The notes under the pieces were generated by a model. It saw nothing but the letters and a program-made list of their open reading frames with translations, searched no databases and was not told the DNA's origin. Of a DNA stretch of 64,000 nt, positions 57,086 to 64,000 are shown one piece after another. The position numbers and the translations under genes are program-made. The stretch is from contig NZ_JHZK01000001.1 of assembly GCF_000688515.1 (NCBI RefSeq), positions 124,001 to 188,000 of the forward strand, written 5' to 3'. The stretch's first letter is position 1. Each line of letters begins with the position of its first letter. Origin of the DNA: Afifella pfennigii DSM 17143. Lineage in GTDB: Bacteria; Pseudomonadota; Alphaproteobacteria; Rhizobiales; Afifellaceae.

Positions 57086-58537
57086 ATGCTGTCCCATTTC
57101 CGCCCCCGCCCAGCCATCCGTCCCATGCCGGCCAGCCGTCTCGTTCCGCTCATCGTCGCCGTCGCCCTCTTCATGGAGAATATGGACGCGACGATGATCG
57201 CCACCTCGCTGCCCGCGATCGCCGCCGATATCGGCACCTCGCCGATCGCGCTGAAGCTGGCGCTCACCGTCTATCTCTTGTCGCTGGCGATCTTCATCCC
57301 GGTTTCCGGCTGGGCGGCGGATCGTTTTGGGGCGCGCCGCGTCTTCACGGCGGCCATCATCGTCTTCATGGCGGGCTCGCTGGCCTGCGCCACGGCCGAA
57401 TCCCTGATGGGCTTCGTCGGCGCCCGCTTCTTGCAGGGCATGGGCGGCGCGATGATGACCCCGGTCGGGCGCCTCGTCATCATGCGCACGGTGGAAAAGC
57501 GCGAATTCGTCACCGCCATGGCCTGGTTCTCTATCCCCGCTTTGCTGGGCCCCATTTCCGGCCCGCCGGTCGGCGGCTTCATCACCACCTATTTCTCCTG
57601 GCACTGGATCTTTCTCATCAACATCCCGATCGGCATCGTCGGCATCTTCCTGGCGCTACGCTTCGTGCCGGATCTGAAAGCGATCGAGCCGCGCCCCCTC
57701 GATTCGCTCGGCGTCGTGCTCATCGGCATCGCCACATCGGGACTTGTCTTCGGCTCTTCCGTCGCCAGTCTCGGCGTCCTGCCGGCCCTTGCCTGGCAGG
57801 CGATGGTCGTCGCCGGCGGCGCCGCGGCGCTCGCTTATCTGGCGCATACGCGCCGCACCATGCATCCGATCATCGATCTTCGCCTCATGCGCACGCCCTC
57901 TTTCGGCCTCAGCCTCGGCGGCGCCACGCTGTTCAGGATCGGCGTCGGGGCCATGCCCTTCCTCCTGCCGCTGATGCTGCAGCTTTCCTTCGGCCTGACG
58001 CCGTTTGAAAGCGGGCTCATCACCTTCACCGGCGCCGCCGGAGCGCTCGTCATGAAGTTCGCCGCCAAGCCGATATTGAAGCGCCTCGGTTTCCGGCCGG
58101 TGCTCGTCGTCAACGCCCTCATCGGCGCCGGCTTCCTCGCCGTGATCGGCTTCTTCACCGACGCGACCCCCGTCCTGTTGATGATGGCGCTGCTTCTTGC
58201 CGGCGGCTTTGCCCGCTCGCTGCAATTCACTTCGCTCAATGCGCTCGCCTTCGCCGATATCTCGCCGGCGCGCATGAGCCAGGCGACCAGCCTGTGGGCG
58301 GCGGCGCAGCAGGTTTCCCTGGCGCTGGGCGTGGCCATCGGCGGAACGTTTCTGGAGCTTTCCATGTCGCTGCATGGCGGAGCGCTCCGGCTTGCCGACT
58401 TCCACTTCGCCTTCTTCGGCGTCGCCCTCGTCTCGGCCCTGTCGATCGTCTTCTTCCTGCGCCTGCCGGAGGACGCCGGATCGGAGATGAGCGGCCATGT
58501 CGTCGGCCCGCGCGGCGGGCTGTCGAAGCTTCAGTAG
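57086..58537 (+). CDS. MFS drug exporter, DHA2 (EmrB/QacA) family
   Basis: A 483-residue inner-membrane protein with about fourteen hydrophobic segments. The DHA2 marks are LFMENMDATMIATSLPAIAA in helix 1, GWAADRFGARRVF between helices 2 and 3, and the motif-C-like ALLGPISGPPVGGFITTYF before WHWIFLINIPIG. Such proteins expel hydrophobic drugs or dyes with proton exchange. No partner membrane fusion gene is present. ATG 57086 follows AAAGG by ten bases; ATG 57080 and TTG 57056 are also in frame. Confidence 0.92.
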   Translation: MLSHFRPRPAIRPMPASRLVPLIVAVALFMENMDATMIATSLPAIAADIGTSPIALKLALTVYLLSLAIFIPVSGWAADRFGARRVFTAAIIVFMAGSLACATAESLMGFVGARFLQGMGGAMMTPVGRLVIMRTVEKREFVTAMAWFSIPALLGPISGPPVGGFITTYFSWHWIFLINIPIGIVGIFLALRFVPDLKAIEPRPLDSLGVVLIGIATSGLVFGSSVASLGVLPALAWQAMVVAGGAAALAYLAHTRRTMHPIIDLRLMRTPSFGLSLGGATLFRIGVGAMPFLLPLMLQLSFGLTPFESGLITFTGAAGALVMKFAAKPILKRLGFRPVLVVNALIGAGFLAVIGFFTDATPVLLMMALLLAGGFARSLQFTSLNALAFADISPARMSQATSLWAAAQQVSLALGVAIGGTFLELSMSLHGGALRLADFHFAFFGVALVSALSIVFFLRLPEDAGSEMSGHVVGPRGGLSKLQ

Positions 58538-58544
58538 AAGCGGC

Positions 58545-58934
58545 TCAGCCGGCGAGCTCGGCCTCGAACTCTATCTCCACCAGCCAATCGGGCTCGATGA
58601 GGCCGGAGACGACCACCATCGTCGCCGCCGGACGAATGTCGCCGAAGGCCTCGCCATGGGCGCGCCCGACCGCCTCCCAGTCCTGCCGGCGGGTGAGGAA
58701 CATCCTCGTGCGCACCACGTCGGAAAGGCTCGCTCCCGCCTCTTCCAGCGCGATGCGGGCGATCTCCACGCAGCGCCGCGTCTGCGCGGCGGCATCGCCG
58801 ACGCCGACATTCTTGCCGTCCGGTCCGACCGGCGCGGTGCCGCCGATGATGACGCGGTTGCCGATCCTGACCGCCCGCGAGAAGCCGATCATCGGCTCAA
58901 ACGGGCTTGCGGAGGAGATGTTTTGGCGTGCCAT
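58545..58934 (-). CDS. RidA-family protein
   Basis: A 129-residue RidA/YjgF-type protein, a family that hydrolyses reactive enamines and imines. Visible features are the start RQNISSASPFEPMIGFSRAV, an IIGGTAP strand, VVRTRMFLTRR and the C-terminal MVVVSGLIEPDWLVEIEFEA. In true RidA an Arg binds the carboxylate of the imine, and the Arg in VVRTRMFL fits that place. ATG 58934 is used; the in-frame ATG at 58946 lacks a ribosome site. It starts three bases after gatA and may be co-transcribed with gatC-gatA. Confidence 0.9.
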   Translation of the reverse strand: MARQNISSASPFEPMIGFSRAVRIGNRVIIGGTAPVGPDGKNVGVGDAAAQTRRCVEIARIALEEAGASLSDVVRTRMFLTRRQDWEAVGRAHGEAFGDIRPAATMVVVSGLIEPDWLVEIEFEAELAG

Positions 58935-58936
58935 AC

Positions 58937-60418
58937 TCACCACCATCTATCTGGCGCGAAAGACCCCGCCGCATCCTCGATGATCTGCGCGGCCTTGAAA
59001 AGCCCCGCCTCGTCGAAGGGCCGGCCGATGAGCTGCAGGCCGAGCGGCAGACCCTTTTCGTCGAGCCCGGCCGGCACGGCGATGCCGGGAAGGCCGGCCA
59101 TGTTCACCGTCACGGTGAAGACGTCGTTGAGATACATTTTCACCGGATCGGCGGCCATATCCTCGTCGGCGACGCCGAAGGCGGCCGAGGGCGTCGCCGG
59201 CGTCAGGATGGCGTCGACACCGGCCTCGAACACCTCCTCGAAGTCCCGCTTGATGAGGGTGCGCACCTTCTGCGCCCGAAGGTAGTAGGCGTCGTAATAG
59301 CCGGCCGACAGCACATAGGTGCCGATCATGACGCGCCGCTTCACCTCGCGGCCGAAGCCGGCGGCGCGCGTCTTCTCGTACATGTCGATGATGTCCTCGC
59401 CATCGACCCTGAGGCCGTAGCGCACGCCGTCATAGCGGGCGAGGTTGGAGGAGGCCTCCGCCGGGGCGACGATGTAATAGGCGGGCAGCGCGTATTTGGT
59501 ATGCGGCAGCGACACTTCGACGATCTCCGCGCCGGCGTCGCGATACCATTCGGCACCCTTGTGCCACAGCGCCTCGATCTCCTCCGGCATGCCTTCAACG
59601 CGGTATTCCTTGGGAATGCCGATCTTCATGCCCTTGACGCTCTGACCGACCACGGCCGGATAGTCCGGCACCTCCATGTCGGCGGAGGTGGAATCCTTCG
59701 GATCGATGGAGGCCATGGACTTCATCAGGATCGCCGCATCCTTCACCGTGCGGGCAATGGGCCCGGCCTGGTCGAGCGAGGAGGCGAAGGCGACGATGCC
59801 CCAGCGCGAGCAGCGCCCATAGGTCGGCTTGATGCCGACGGTCCCCGTGAAGGCGGCCGGCTGGCGGATGGAGCCGCCCGTATCGGTCGCCGTCGCCCCG
59901 GCGCAAAGCCTGGCCGCCACCGCCGCCGCCGAGCCGCCGGACGAGCCGCCCGGCACCAGCGCCATGTTGGAGCCCCTGGCGCGCCAAGGACTGACGACCG
60001 GCCCGTAATGGGATGTCTCGTTGGAGGAGCCCATGGCGAACTCGTCCATATTGAGCTTGCCGAGCATGACGGCCCCGTCGGCCCACAGATTGGCCGTCAC
60101 CGTCGATTCGTAGGTCGGCTTGAAGCCGTCGAGGATGTGCGAGCCGGCCTGCGAATGCACGCCCTCGGTGCAGAAGAGGTCCTTGATGCCGAGCGGCACG
60201 CCTTCAAGCAGGCCCGCCTCGCCCTTGGTGATGCGTGTGTCGGAGGCCTTGGCCATCTCTCGCGCCTTCTCCGGCGTCACGGCCACATAGGCGTTGAGCG
60301 CGCCGTTGCCGCCCTCGATGGCGGCAAGATAGGCATCCGTCAGCTCCAGGGCGGAGAAGTCTTTGACGGCAAGGCCCTCGCCGATTTCGGCGATCGTCAG
60401 GCAGGTCAGGTCGGTCAT
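58937..60418 (-). CDS. gatA: Asp-tRNA(Asn)/Glu-tRNA(Gln) amidotransferase subunit A
   Basis: The glutaminase of the GatCAB complex, 493 residues, an amidase-signature enzyme. The Ser-cisSer-Lys triad is visible: Lys in VPLGIKDLF, cis-Ser in [14 protein letters not shown] and the nucleophile Ser in [16 protein letters not shown]. The family end [16 protein letters not shown] is also present. ATG 60418 is used. It follows gatC by 82 bases on the same strand. Confidence 0.97.
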   Translation of the reverse strand: MTDLTCLTIAEIGEGLAVKDFSALELTDAYLAAIEGGNGALNAYVAVTPEKAREMAKASDTRITKGEAGLLEGVPLGIKDLFCTEGVHSQAGSHILDGFKPTYESTVTANLWADGAVMLGKLNMDEFAMGSSNETSHYGPVVSPWRARGSNMALVPGGSSGGSAAAVAARLCAGATATDTGGSIRQPAAFTGTVGIKPTYGRCSRWGIVAFASSLDQAGPIARTVKDAAILMKSMASIDPKDSTSADMEVPDYPAVVGQSVKGMKIGIPKEYRVEGMPEEIEALWHKGAEWYRDAGAEIVEVSLPHTKYALPAYYIVAPAEASSNLARYDGVRYGLRVDGEDIIDMYEKTRAAGFGREVKRRVMIGTYVLSAGYYDAYYLRAQKVRTLIKRDFEEVFEAGVDAILTPATPSAAFGVADEDMAADPVKMYLNDVFTVTVNMAGLPGIAVPAGLDEKGLPLGLQLIGRPFDEAGLFKAAQIIEDAAGSFAPDRWW

Positions 60419-60500
60419 GTCGGATCGGCTCAATCGGAACGGCGCTTCGCGAAGCTTGAAAGCGCCTTTGTCAAAATACGTGAAGGACGGCGCGCCGGCT

Positions 60501-60788
60501 TCATTCGACGACTTTGGGGACGAGGAAATAGCCGTCCTCGCTCACCGGCGCATTGGTAAGGATGGCGGCCGCCTTGCCGCCGTCGGTCACCTCGTCGGAG
60601 CGCGCTTTCAACCGCATCGCCGTGACCGAGGTCATCGGCTCCACGCCCGTCACATCGACCTCGTTCAACTGCTCCACGAAGCCGAGGATGGCGTTGAGCT
60701 CGCCGCGCAGCGCCTCCGCCTCCTCGTCGGTGACCTTGATGCGTGCCAGATGCGCCACGCGCTTGACGGTGGATGAATCGACGGACAT
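60501..60788 (-). CDS. gatC: Asp-tRNA(Asn)/Glu-tRNA(Gln) amidotransferase subunit C
   Basis: GatC, 95 residues, stabilises GatA on GatB. It begins [20 protein letters not shown], has [20 protein letters not shown] in the middle and ends [20 protein letters not shown], which is the standard family pattern. It is first in the gatC-gatA-ridA group. Confidence 0.97.
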   Translation of the reverse strand: MSVDSSTVKRVAHLARIKVTDEEAEALRGELNAILGFVEQLNEVDVTGVEPMTSVTAMRLKARSDEVTDGGKAAAILTNAPVSEDGYFLVPKVVE

Positions 60789-60899
60789 CGGAACCCCTTT
60801 TTTCGGCGCCCGCTATAGACCCGCGGCGCCGGCCCGGCAACGGCTTGCCGGCGAGAGGCGGGCGGTTGCCGCCCGGGGCAACCGCCATCCTGCCGGTTC

Positions 60900-61604
60900 C
60901 TAGACCTCGACCGTCTCGCCGACCTCCGGCACATGCACTTTGCCGGCATCCTCACCCATCGCCGCCAGGAAGCGGTCCGGCGTCTGATCGATGATGGGGA
61001 AGGTGCGATAATGGCAAGGCAGGATGGCGGAGAATTCGAAGAAGCGCTTGCAGGCGAGCGCCGCGGTGTCCCCGCCCATGGTGAAGCGGTCGCCGATGGG
61101 CACGATACCGATTTCCGGCTGATGGATCTCATGCACGAGCGCCATGTCGCCGAAGATGGCGGTATCGCCCATGTGGTAGAGCACCTTCTCGCCCGGCGCC
61201 TTGACGACGAGGCCCATCGGATTGCCGAGATAGACGGGCCTGCCATCCACCATGGCGGAAGAGGAATGAACCGCATCGGTGAACGAGACGGTGAAGCCGC
61301 CGCAATCCACCGTGCCGCCGTGATTGCCGGGATTGACGTTGTTGCCGTCCACACCCTGGCCGGCGAGATACATGCAAACCTCGAACGAGGAGACAAGCTG
61401 CGCTCCCGTCGCCTTGCAGATCTCCACCGTGTCGCCGGTATGGTCGTCATGCCCATGGGTGAGCAGGACATGCGTCGCCCCCTTCGCCGCCTCCAGGGGA
61501 CCGCCCTCAAAAACGGGCGAGCCTGAAAGGAACGGGTCGATCATCACCGCCTTGTCGGCGAAATCGAGCCGGAACGCGGAATGGCCAAGCCACGTGATCT
61601 TCAT
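60900..61604 (-). CDS. Metal-dependent hydrolase of the UPF0173 (metallo-beta-lactamase-like) family
   Basis: A 234-residue cytosolic enzyme of the YtkL/UPF0173 type. ATG 61604 (MKITWLGHSAFRLDFADKAV) has GGGAGG upstream. Metal ligands lie in LTHGHDDHTGD, in LYHMGDTAIFGDM and in ILPCHYRTFP. Zinc or manganese is likely. The natural substrate of the family is unknown. It lies between gatC and recO on the same strand. Confidence 0.92.
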   Translation of the reverse strand: MKITWLGHSAFRLDFADKAVMIDPFLSGSPVFEGGPLEAAKGATHVLLTHGHDDHTGDTVEICKATGAQLVSSFEVCMYLAGQGVDGNNVNPGNHGGTVDCGGFTVSFTDAVHSSSAMVDGRPVYLGNPMGLVVKAPGEKVLYHMGDTAIFGDMALVHEIHQPEIGIVPIGDRFTMGGDTAALACKRFFEFSAILPCHYRTFPIIDQTPDRFLAAMGEDAGKVHVPEVGETVEV

Positions 61605-61659
61605 AGATGCCTCCCTCGGTTGGCGCGACTTTAGCTTGTCGGGATGAAATTTCGAGGTC

Positions 61660-62400
61660 TCAGGCGCCACCAAGCACCGTCCTTATGAAGGCCGTACGCA
61701 TCGGCGGCATCGGCAGATCCCTCGGGGAAAAGACGTGCCGCTCCAGAAAGAGGCCGGTGAGGCGAAATCCTTCTGCGAGCTCGCCCATACCCGGCGCTGC
61801 GCTTTCCCCCTCCTGCGCCAGAAAGGCGGGCAGGCGGAGCAGCCGGTTGTCGTAGGCGGCCCCGGCCTGGCGGCTGACGGCGCGCCCCGATTTCGGCGAG
61901 ACATAGACGAGCTCCTCCGCCAGGCCCGTCGCCGCGCAGGCCGATAGGTCGAGCCCGACCCCCATCTCCTCCAGAAAGAGGATCTCAAAGCGCACCACGC
62001 CTTCCGCCATGGCGCGCGGCGCAAAGCCACCGGCGAGCGCCAAGTCCAGAAGCGCCTTCAGCGCCTCGTGCAGCGCCGGATGCGGGTCGCGCTCCGGCAG
62101 CATCCTGAGATGGGCCGCCAAAACCTGAATGAGATAGGTCCCGCCGCGGTCCGCCATGATGGCGCCGGCGCGCTCCACCACCGGCTCGGGGCGAAAATTG
62201 CCCAGATGCTCGCTGAGCCGCGCCCGCCAGGTGAGCTGGAGCGTGTTGCCGGGCTGCAGCGCCGGTCTCAGCCGGCGCGAGCGCCCGCCCTTGACGAGGC
62301 CGAGATGCCGGCCGCGGCCGAGCGTCATTGCCTCCAGGATGACGTCGGCCTCGCCGTGACGGCGGGTGGAAAGAACGATGCCTGGCTCCGACCATTCCAT
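61660..62400 (-). CDS. recO: RecO, DNA repair protein
   Basis: RecO loads RecA on gapped DNA together with RecR. The 246-residue protein starts MEWSEPGIVLSTRRHGEADV with the OB-fold (about 1-80), followed by a helical C-terminal domain (FRLTGLFLERHVFSP near the end). ATG 62400 is used because the family starts with this sequence; the frame could be read from 62496. In alphaproteobacteria recO is commonly near era, which lies 1.1 kb further on. Confidence 0.93.
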   Translation of the reverse strand: MEWSEPGIVLSTRRHGEADVILEAMTLGRGRHLGLVKGGRSRRLRPALQPGNTLQLTWRARLSEHLGNFRPEPVVERAGAIMADRGGTYLIQVLAAHLRMLPERDPHPALHEALKALLDLALAGGFAPRAMAEGVVRFEILFLEEMGVGLDLSACAATGLAEELVYVSPKSGRAVSRQAGAAYDNRLLRLPAFLAQEGESAAPGMGELAEGFRLTGLFLERHVFSPRDLPMPPMRTAFIRTVLGGA

Positions 62401-62577
62401 CAGAAATGGCTTAGCGGAGAACGCTGGTAAGAAGTAGCAAAACCGCCGTACGGAAATAGCACGATCGCATCCGGACGAAAGGACGAAAAACGCCAATGCA
62501 CCTGAAAGGATCCCCCTTCCCTGCGGCAGTATGGCAGGGCCATCCCATCTGGCGCACCGGTACGGCGACCCGCGGCC

Positions 62578-62601
62578 TTCCTCCCCCTCAACGGCAGGGG
62601 C
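62578..62601. repeat. GC-rich intergenic repeat, partial copy
   Basis: CCTCCCCCTCAACGGCAGGGGC is a decayed relative of the two palindromes that follow in the same gap. Confidence 0.4.
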
Positions 62602-62641
62602 AATTGCGTTTGGGAAAACACGGCCGTGCTGCAGGCACCCA

Positions 62642-62678
62642 CCCTCCCCTTGAGGGGGAGGGTCGGCCCGGAGGGCCG
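62642..62678. repeat. REP-like intergenic palindrome pair
   Basis: CCCTCCCC (62642-62649) pairs with GGGGAGGG (62655-62662), directly followed by CGGCCC-GGA-GGGCCG (62664-62678). This double-hairpin layout is typical of dispersed intergenic repeats in alphaproteobacterial genomes. The rest of the 62401-62837 gap shows no gene. Confidence 0.65.
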
Positions 62679-62752
62679 GGGTGGGGTGGAACGGAAAGCC
62701 CCGAGCGAGCGGTTTTCACCCCCTGCCACCGCGCTCGCTTTGCTCGGCGGTG

Positions 62753-62774
62753 ACCTCCCCCCTCGAGGGGGAGG
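62753..62774. repeat. REP-like intergenic palindrome
   Basis: A near-perfect palindrome centred on CTCGAG with C-tract and G-tract arms. It shares its arms with the palindrome at 62642 in the same gap. Confidence 0.6.
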
Positions 62775-62837
62775 TGGCGAGTTCGCGGCCCGCCCATGTC
62801 ATAGGCAAAAATCCCATGCCGCCGAGAAACCCGCAGC

Positions 62838-63368
62838 TCAGGCCTCCTTGCCGCGTTCGATCGCGTCGATGACCAGCTGCTCGGCCTCCGCCACGCCGTG
62901 CCAGCGGCCCATATTCACCCATTTGCCCTTTTCCAGATCCTTATAGTGCTGGAAGAAATGGGCGATCTGCTCGCACATGATCATCGGCAGATCCTCAAAG
63001 CTCCTCACCCCCGTATAGAAGGGATGCAGCTTGTCGACCGGTACGGCGATGATCTTTTCATCGCCGCCCGATTCGTCTTCCATGACGAGGGCGCCGACCG
63101 GCCGGCAGCGGATGACAGCGCCGGCCACCACCGGAACCTGGCTGACGACGAGGATGTCGCAAGGATCGCCATCGGGCGAGAGCGTATGCGGGATGAAGCC
63201 GTAATTGCCGGGATAGAACATCGCCGTATGCAGGAAGCGGTCGACGAGCAGGGCGCCCGATTTCTTGTCGAGCTCGTACTTCACCGGCACCCCGCCATAG
63301 GGGATTTCGATGATGGCGTTGATGTCGCGCGGCGGATTCTTGCCGACGGGAATCTGCGTCAGGTCCAT
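62838..63368 (-). CDS. ppa: Inorganic pyrophosphatase (family I)
   Basis: Hydrolyses pyrophosphate to drive biosynthesis. The 176-residue protein shows the family's active-site segments: VIEIPYGGVPVKYELDK-like start (IIEIPYGGVPVKYELDKKSG), YPGNYGFIPHTLSPDGDPCD with the metal-binding Asp cluster, and KDLEKGKWVNMGRWHGV near the C-terminus. Length is typical of bacterial hexameric enzymes. It lies between recO and era. Confidence 0.97.
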   Translation of the reverse strand: MDLTQIPVGKNPPRDINAIIEIPYGGVPVKYELDKKSGALLVDRFLHTAMFYPGNYGFIPHTLSPDGDPCDILVVSQVPVVAGAVIRCRPVGALVMEDESGGDEKIIAVPVDKLHPFYTGVRSFEDLPMIMCEQIAHFFQHYKDLEKGKWVNMGRWHGVAEAEQLVIDAIERGKEA

Positions 63369-63468
63369 GGGTGAGGCCTCGAAAATGAAAGTGAAGTTGC
63401 GGGCCGCCTAGCACTGCCTCGTCGCCAAGGGCAATCGAACCTTTGCACCAGCCCTGCCTGTTTCGCCG

Positions 63469-64000
63469 CTAGCGCGGGAATTCCAGCCCCATCTCACGGT
63501 AGCGCTCCGGGTCGTCCGCCCAGCGCCCGCGCACCTTGACGAAGAGAAAGAGGTGCACCTTGCGACCCAGCATATGGTGCAATTCGCGCCTCGCCGCGAT
63601 GGAGATCGCCTTGATCGTTTCCCCGTCCTTGCCGAGCACGATCTTGCGCTGGCTCTCGCGCGCCACGTAGATGACCTGGCTGATCCTGACCGAGCCGTCC
63701 TTCTTCTCCTCCCAGCTTTCCGTCTCCACCGTCGCCGCATAGGGCACTTCCTGGTGCAGGCGCAGCATCAGCTTCTCGCGCGTCACCTCCGCGGCGAGAG
63801 AGCGCATCGGGATGTCGGAGACCTGGTCTTCCGGGTAGAGGTAGGGGCTCTGCGGCATCTCCCCGGCGAAATAGTTCAGAAGATCGCCGATCCCGTCGCC
63901 GGTGAGTGCGGAAACCATGAAGGTCTGCGCGAAGGAAAGGCGGGCATTCGCCTCCGCCGCCAGAGCCAGAAGGGTCTCGCGCTTGACGAGATCGATCTTG
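63469..64000 (-). CDS. era: Era GTPase (C-terminal part; 5' end outside the window)
   Basis: About 176 codons remain of a protein usually about 300 residues long. Visible from the window edge are the G4 motif remnant KIDLVKRETL, G5 (FMVSALTGDGIGDLL), the linker MPQSPYLYPEDQVSDIPMRS and the KH RNA-binding domain with IVLGKDGETIKAISIAARRE, ending with LFLFVKVRGRWADDPERYRE. Era helps to mature the 30S subunit. The P-loop and the start are beyond position 64000. Confidence 0.95.
   Translation of the reverse strand, partial: KIDLVKRETLLALAAEANARLSFAQTFMVSALTGDGIGDLLNYFAGEMPQSPYLYPEDQVSDIPMRSLAAEVTREKLMLRLHQEVPYAATVETESWEEKKDGSVRISQVIYVARESQRKIVLGKDGETIKAISIAARRELHHMLGRKVHLFLFVKVRGRWADDPERYREMGLEFPR

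Overview
The window is 64 kb of uniformly GC-rich, densely coding chromosome from an alphaproteobacterium, most likely of the order Hyphomicrobiales (Rhizobiales). The main pointer is the flagellar order flbT-flgD-fliQ-flhA-fliR at the left end, which is characteristic of that group. The standalone gatB, the gatC-gatA pair, guaA, recO, ppa and era look like ordinary alphaproteobacterial housekeeping genes. I see no rRNA, tRNA, CRISPR array, prophage or insertion sequence. Genus-level placement cannot be made from the sequence alone.

Layout. (1) 1-5654: end of a flagellar operon (flbT, flgD, fliQ, flhA, fliR, a FliJ-like coiled coil, a FlgJ/CheL-like rod-binding protein, a FlgN-like protein, a FliL-like anchored protein). 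(2) 5655-13576: a chemotaxis operon mcp-cheA-cheW-cheY-cheB-cheR in which CheA carries its own receiver domain. (3) 13698-20594: a MarR-regulated membrane protein, then an HTH-antiporter-P-type ATPase operon facing a universal stress protein. (4) 20727-27892: signalling and envelope genes. These are a REC-LuxR regulator, an unknown membrane protein, a von Willebrand factor A protein with 88-residue repeats, an SH3 protein, and a Cys-less molybdopterin-domain-like protein coupled to a histidine kinase. (5) 27938-32294: copper and metal export (small HMA protein, CopA, His-tailed MFS exporter). (6) 32338-42097: one co-directional catabolic operon headed by a LacI repressor (ThDP enzyme, DhaK, DhaL, MaoC/HTD2-type hydratase, TRAP transporter, class III CoA transferase). 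(7) 42626-50723: nitric-oxide respiration (Crp/Fnr regulator, norCBQDEF) and, divergently, a siroheme decarboxylase gene pair with small uncharacterised ORFs. (8) 50927-64000: housekeeping genes mixed with small unknowns, including an FNR-box-driven DUF6455 gene and a 20-codon ORF with its own terminator.

How the genes work together. Regions 1 and 2 build and steer the flagellum. Region 6 looks like a complete uptake-plus-degradation unit for an unidentified organic acid: the solute-binding protein and permease bring it in, the CoA transferase activates it, the hydratase and ThDP enzyme process the carbon skeleton, and DhaKL phosphorylates a small keto-sugar-like product. I consider this the best candidate for an undescribed pathway. 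Region 7 makes NO reductase under a Dnr/NnrR-like regulator. Two near-identical FNR-like boxes sit in the divergent gap, one in front of norC and one in front of the siroheme decarboxylase operon, so both sides are probably induced together under low oxygen or NO.

All functions are inferred from reading protein sequences and motifs. No database search was run.
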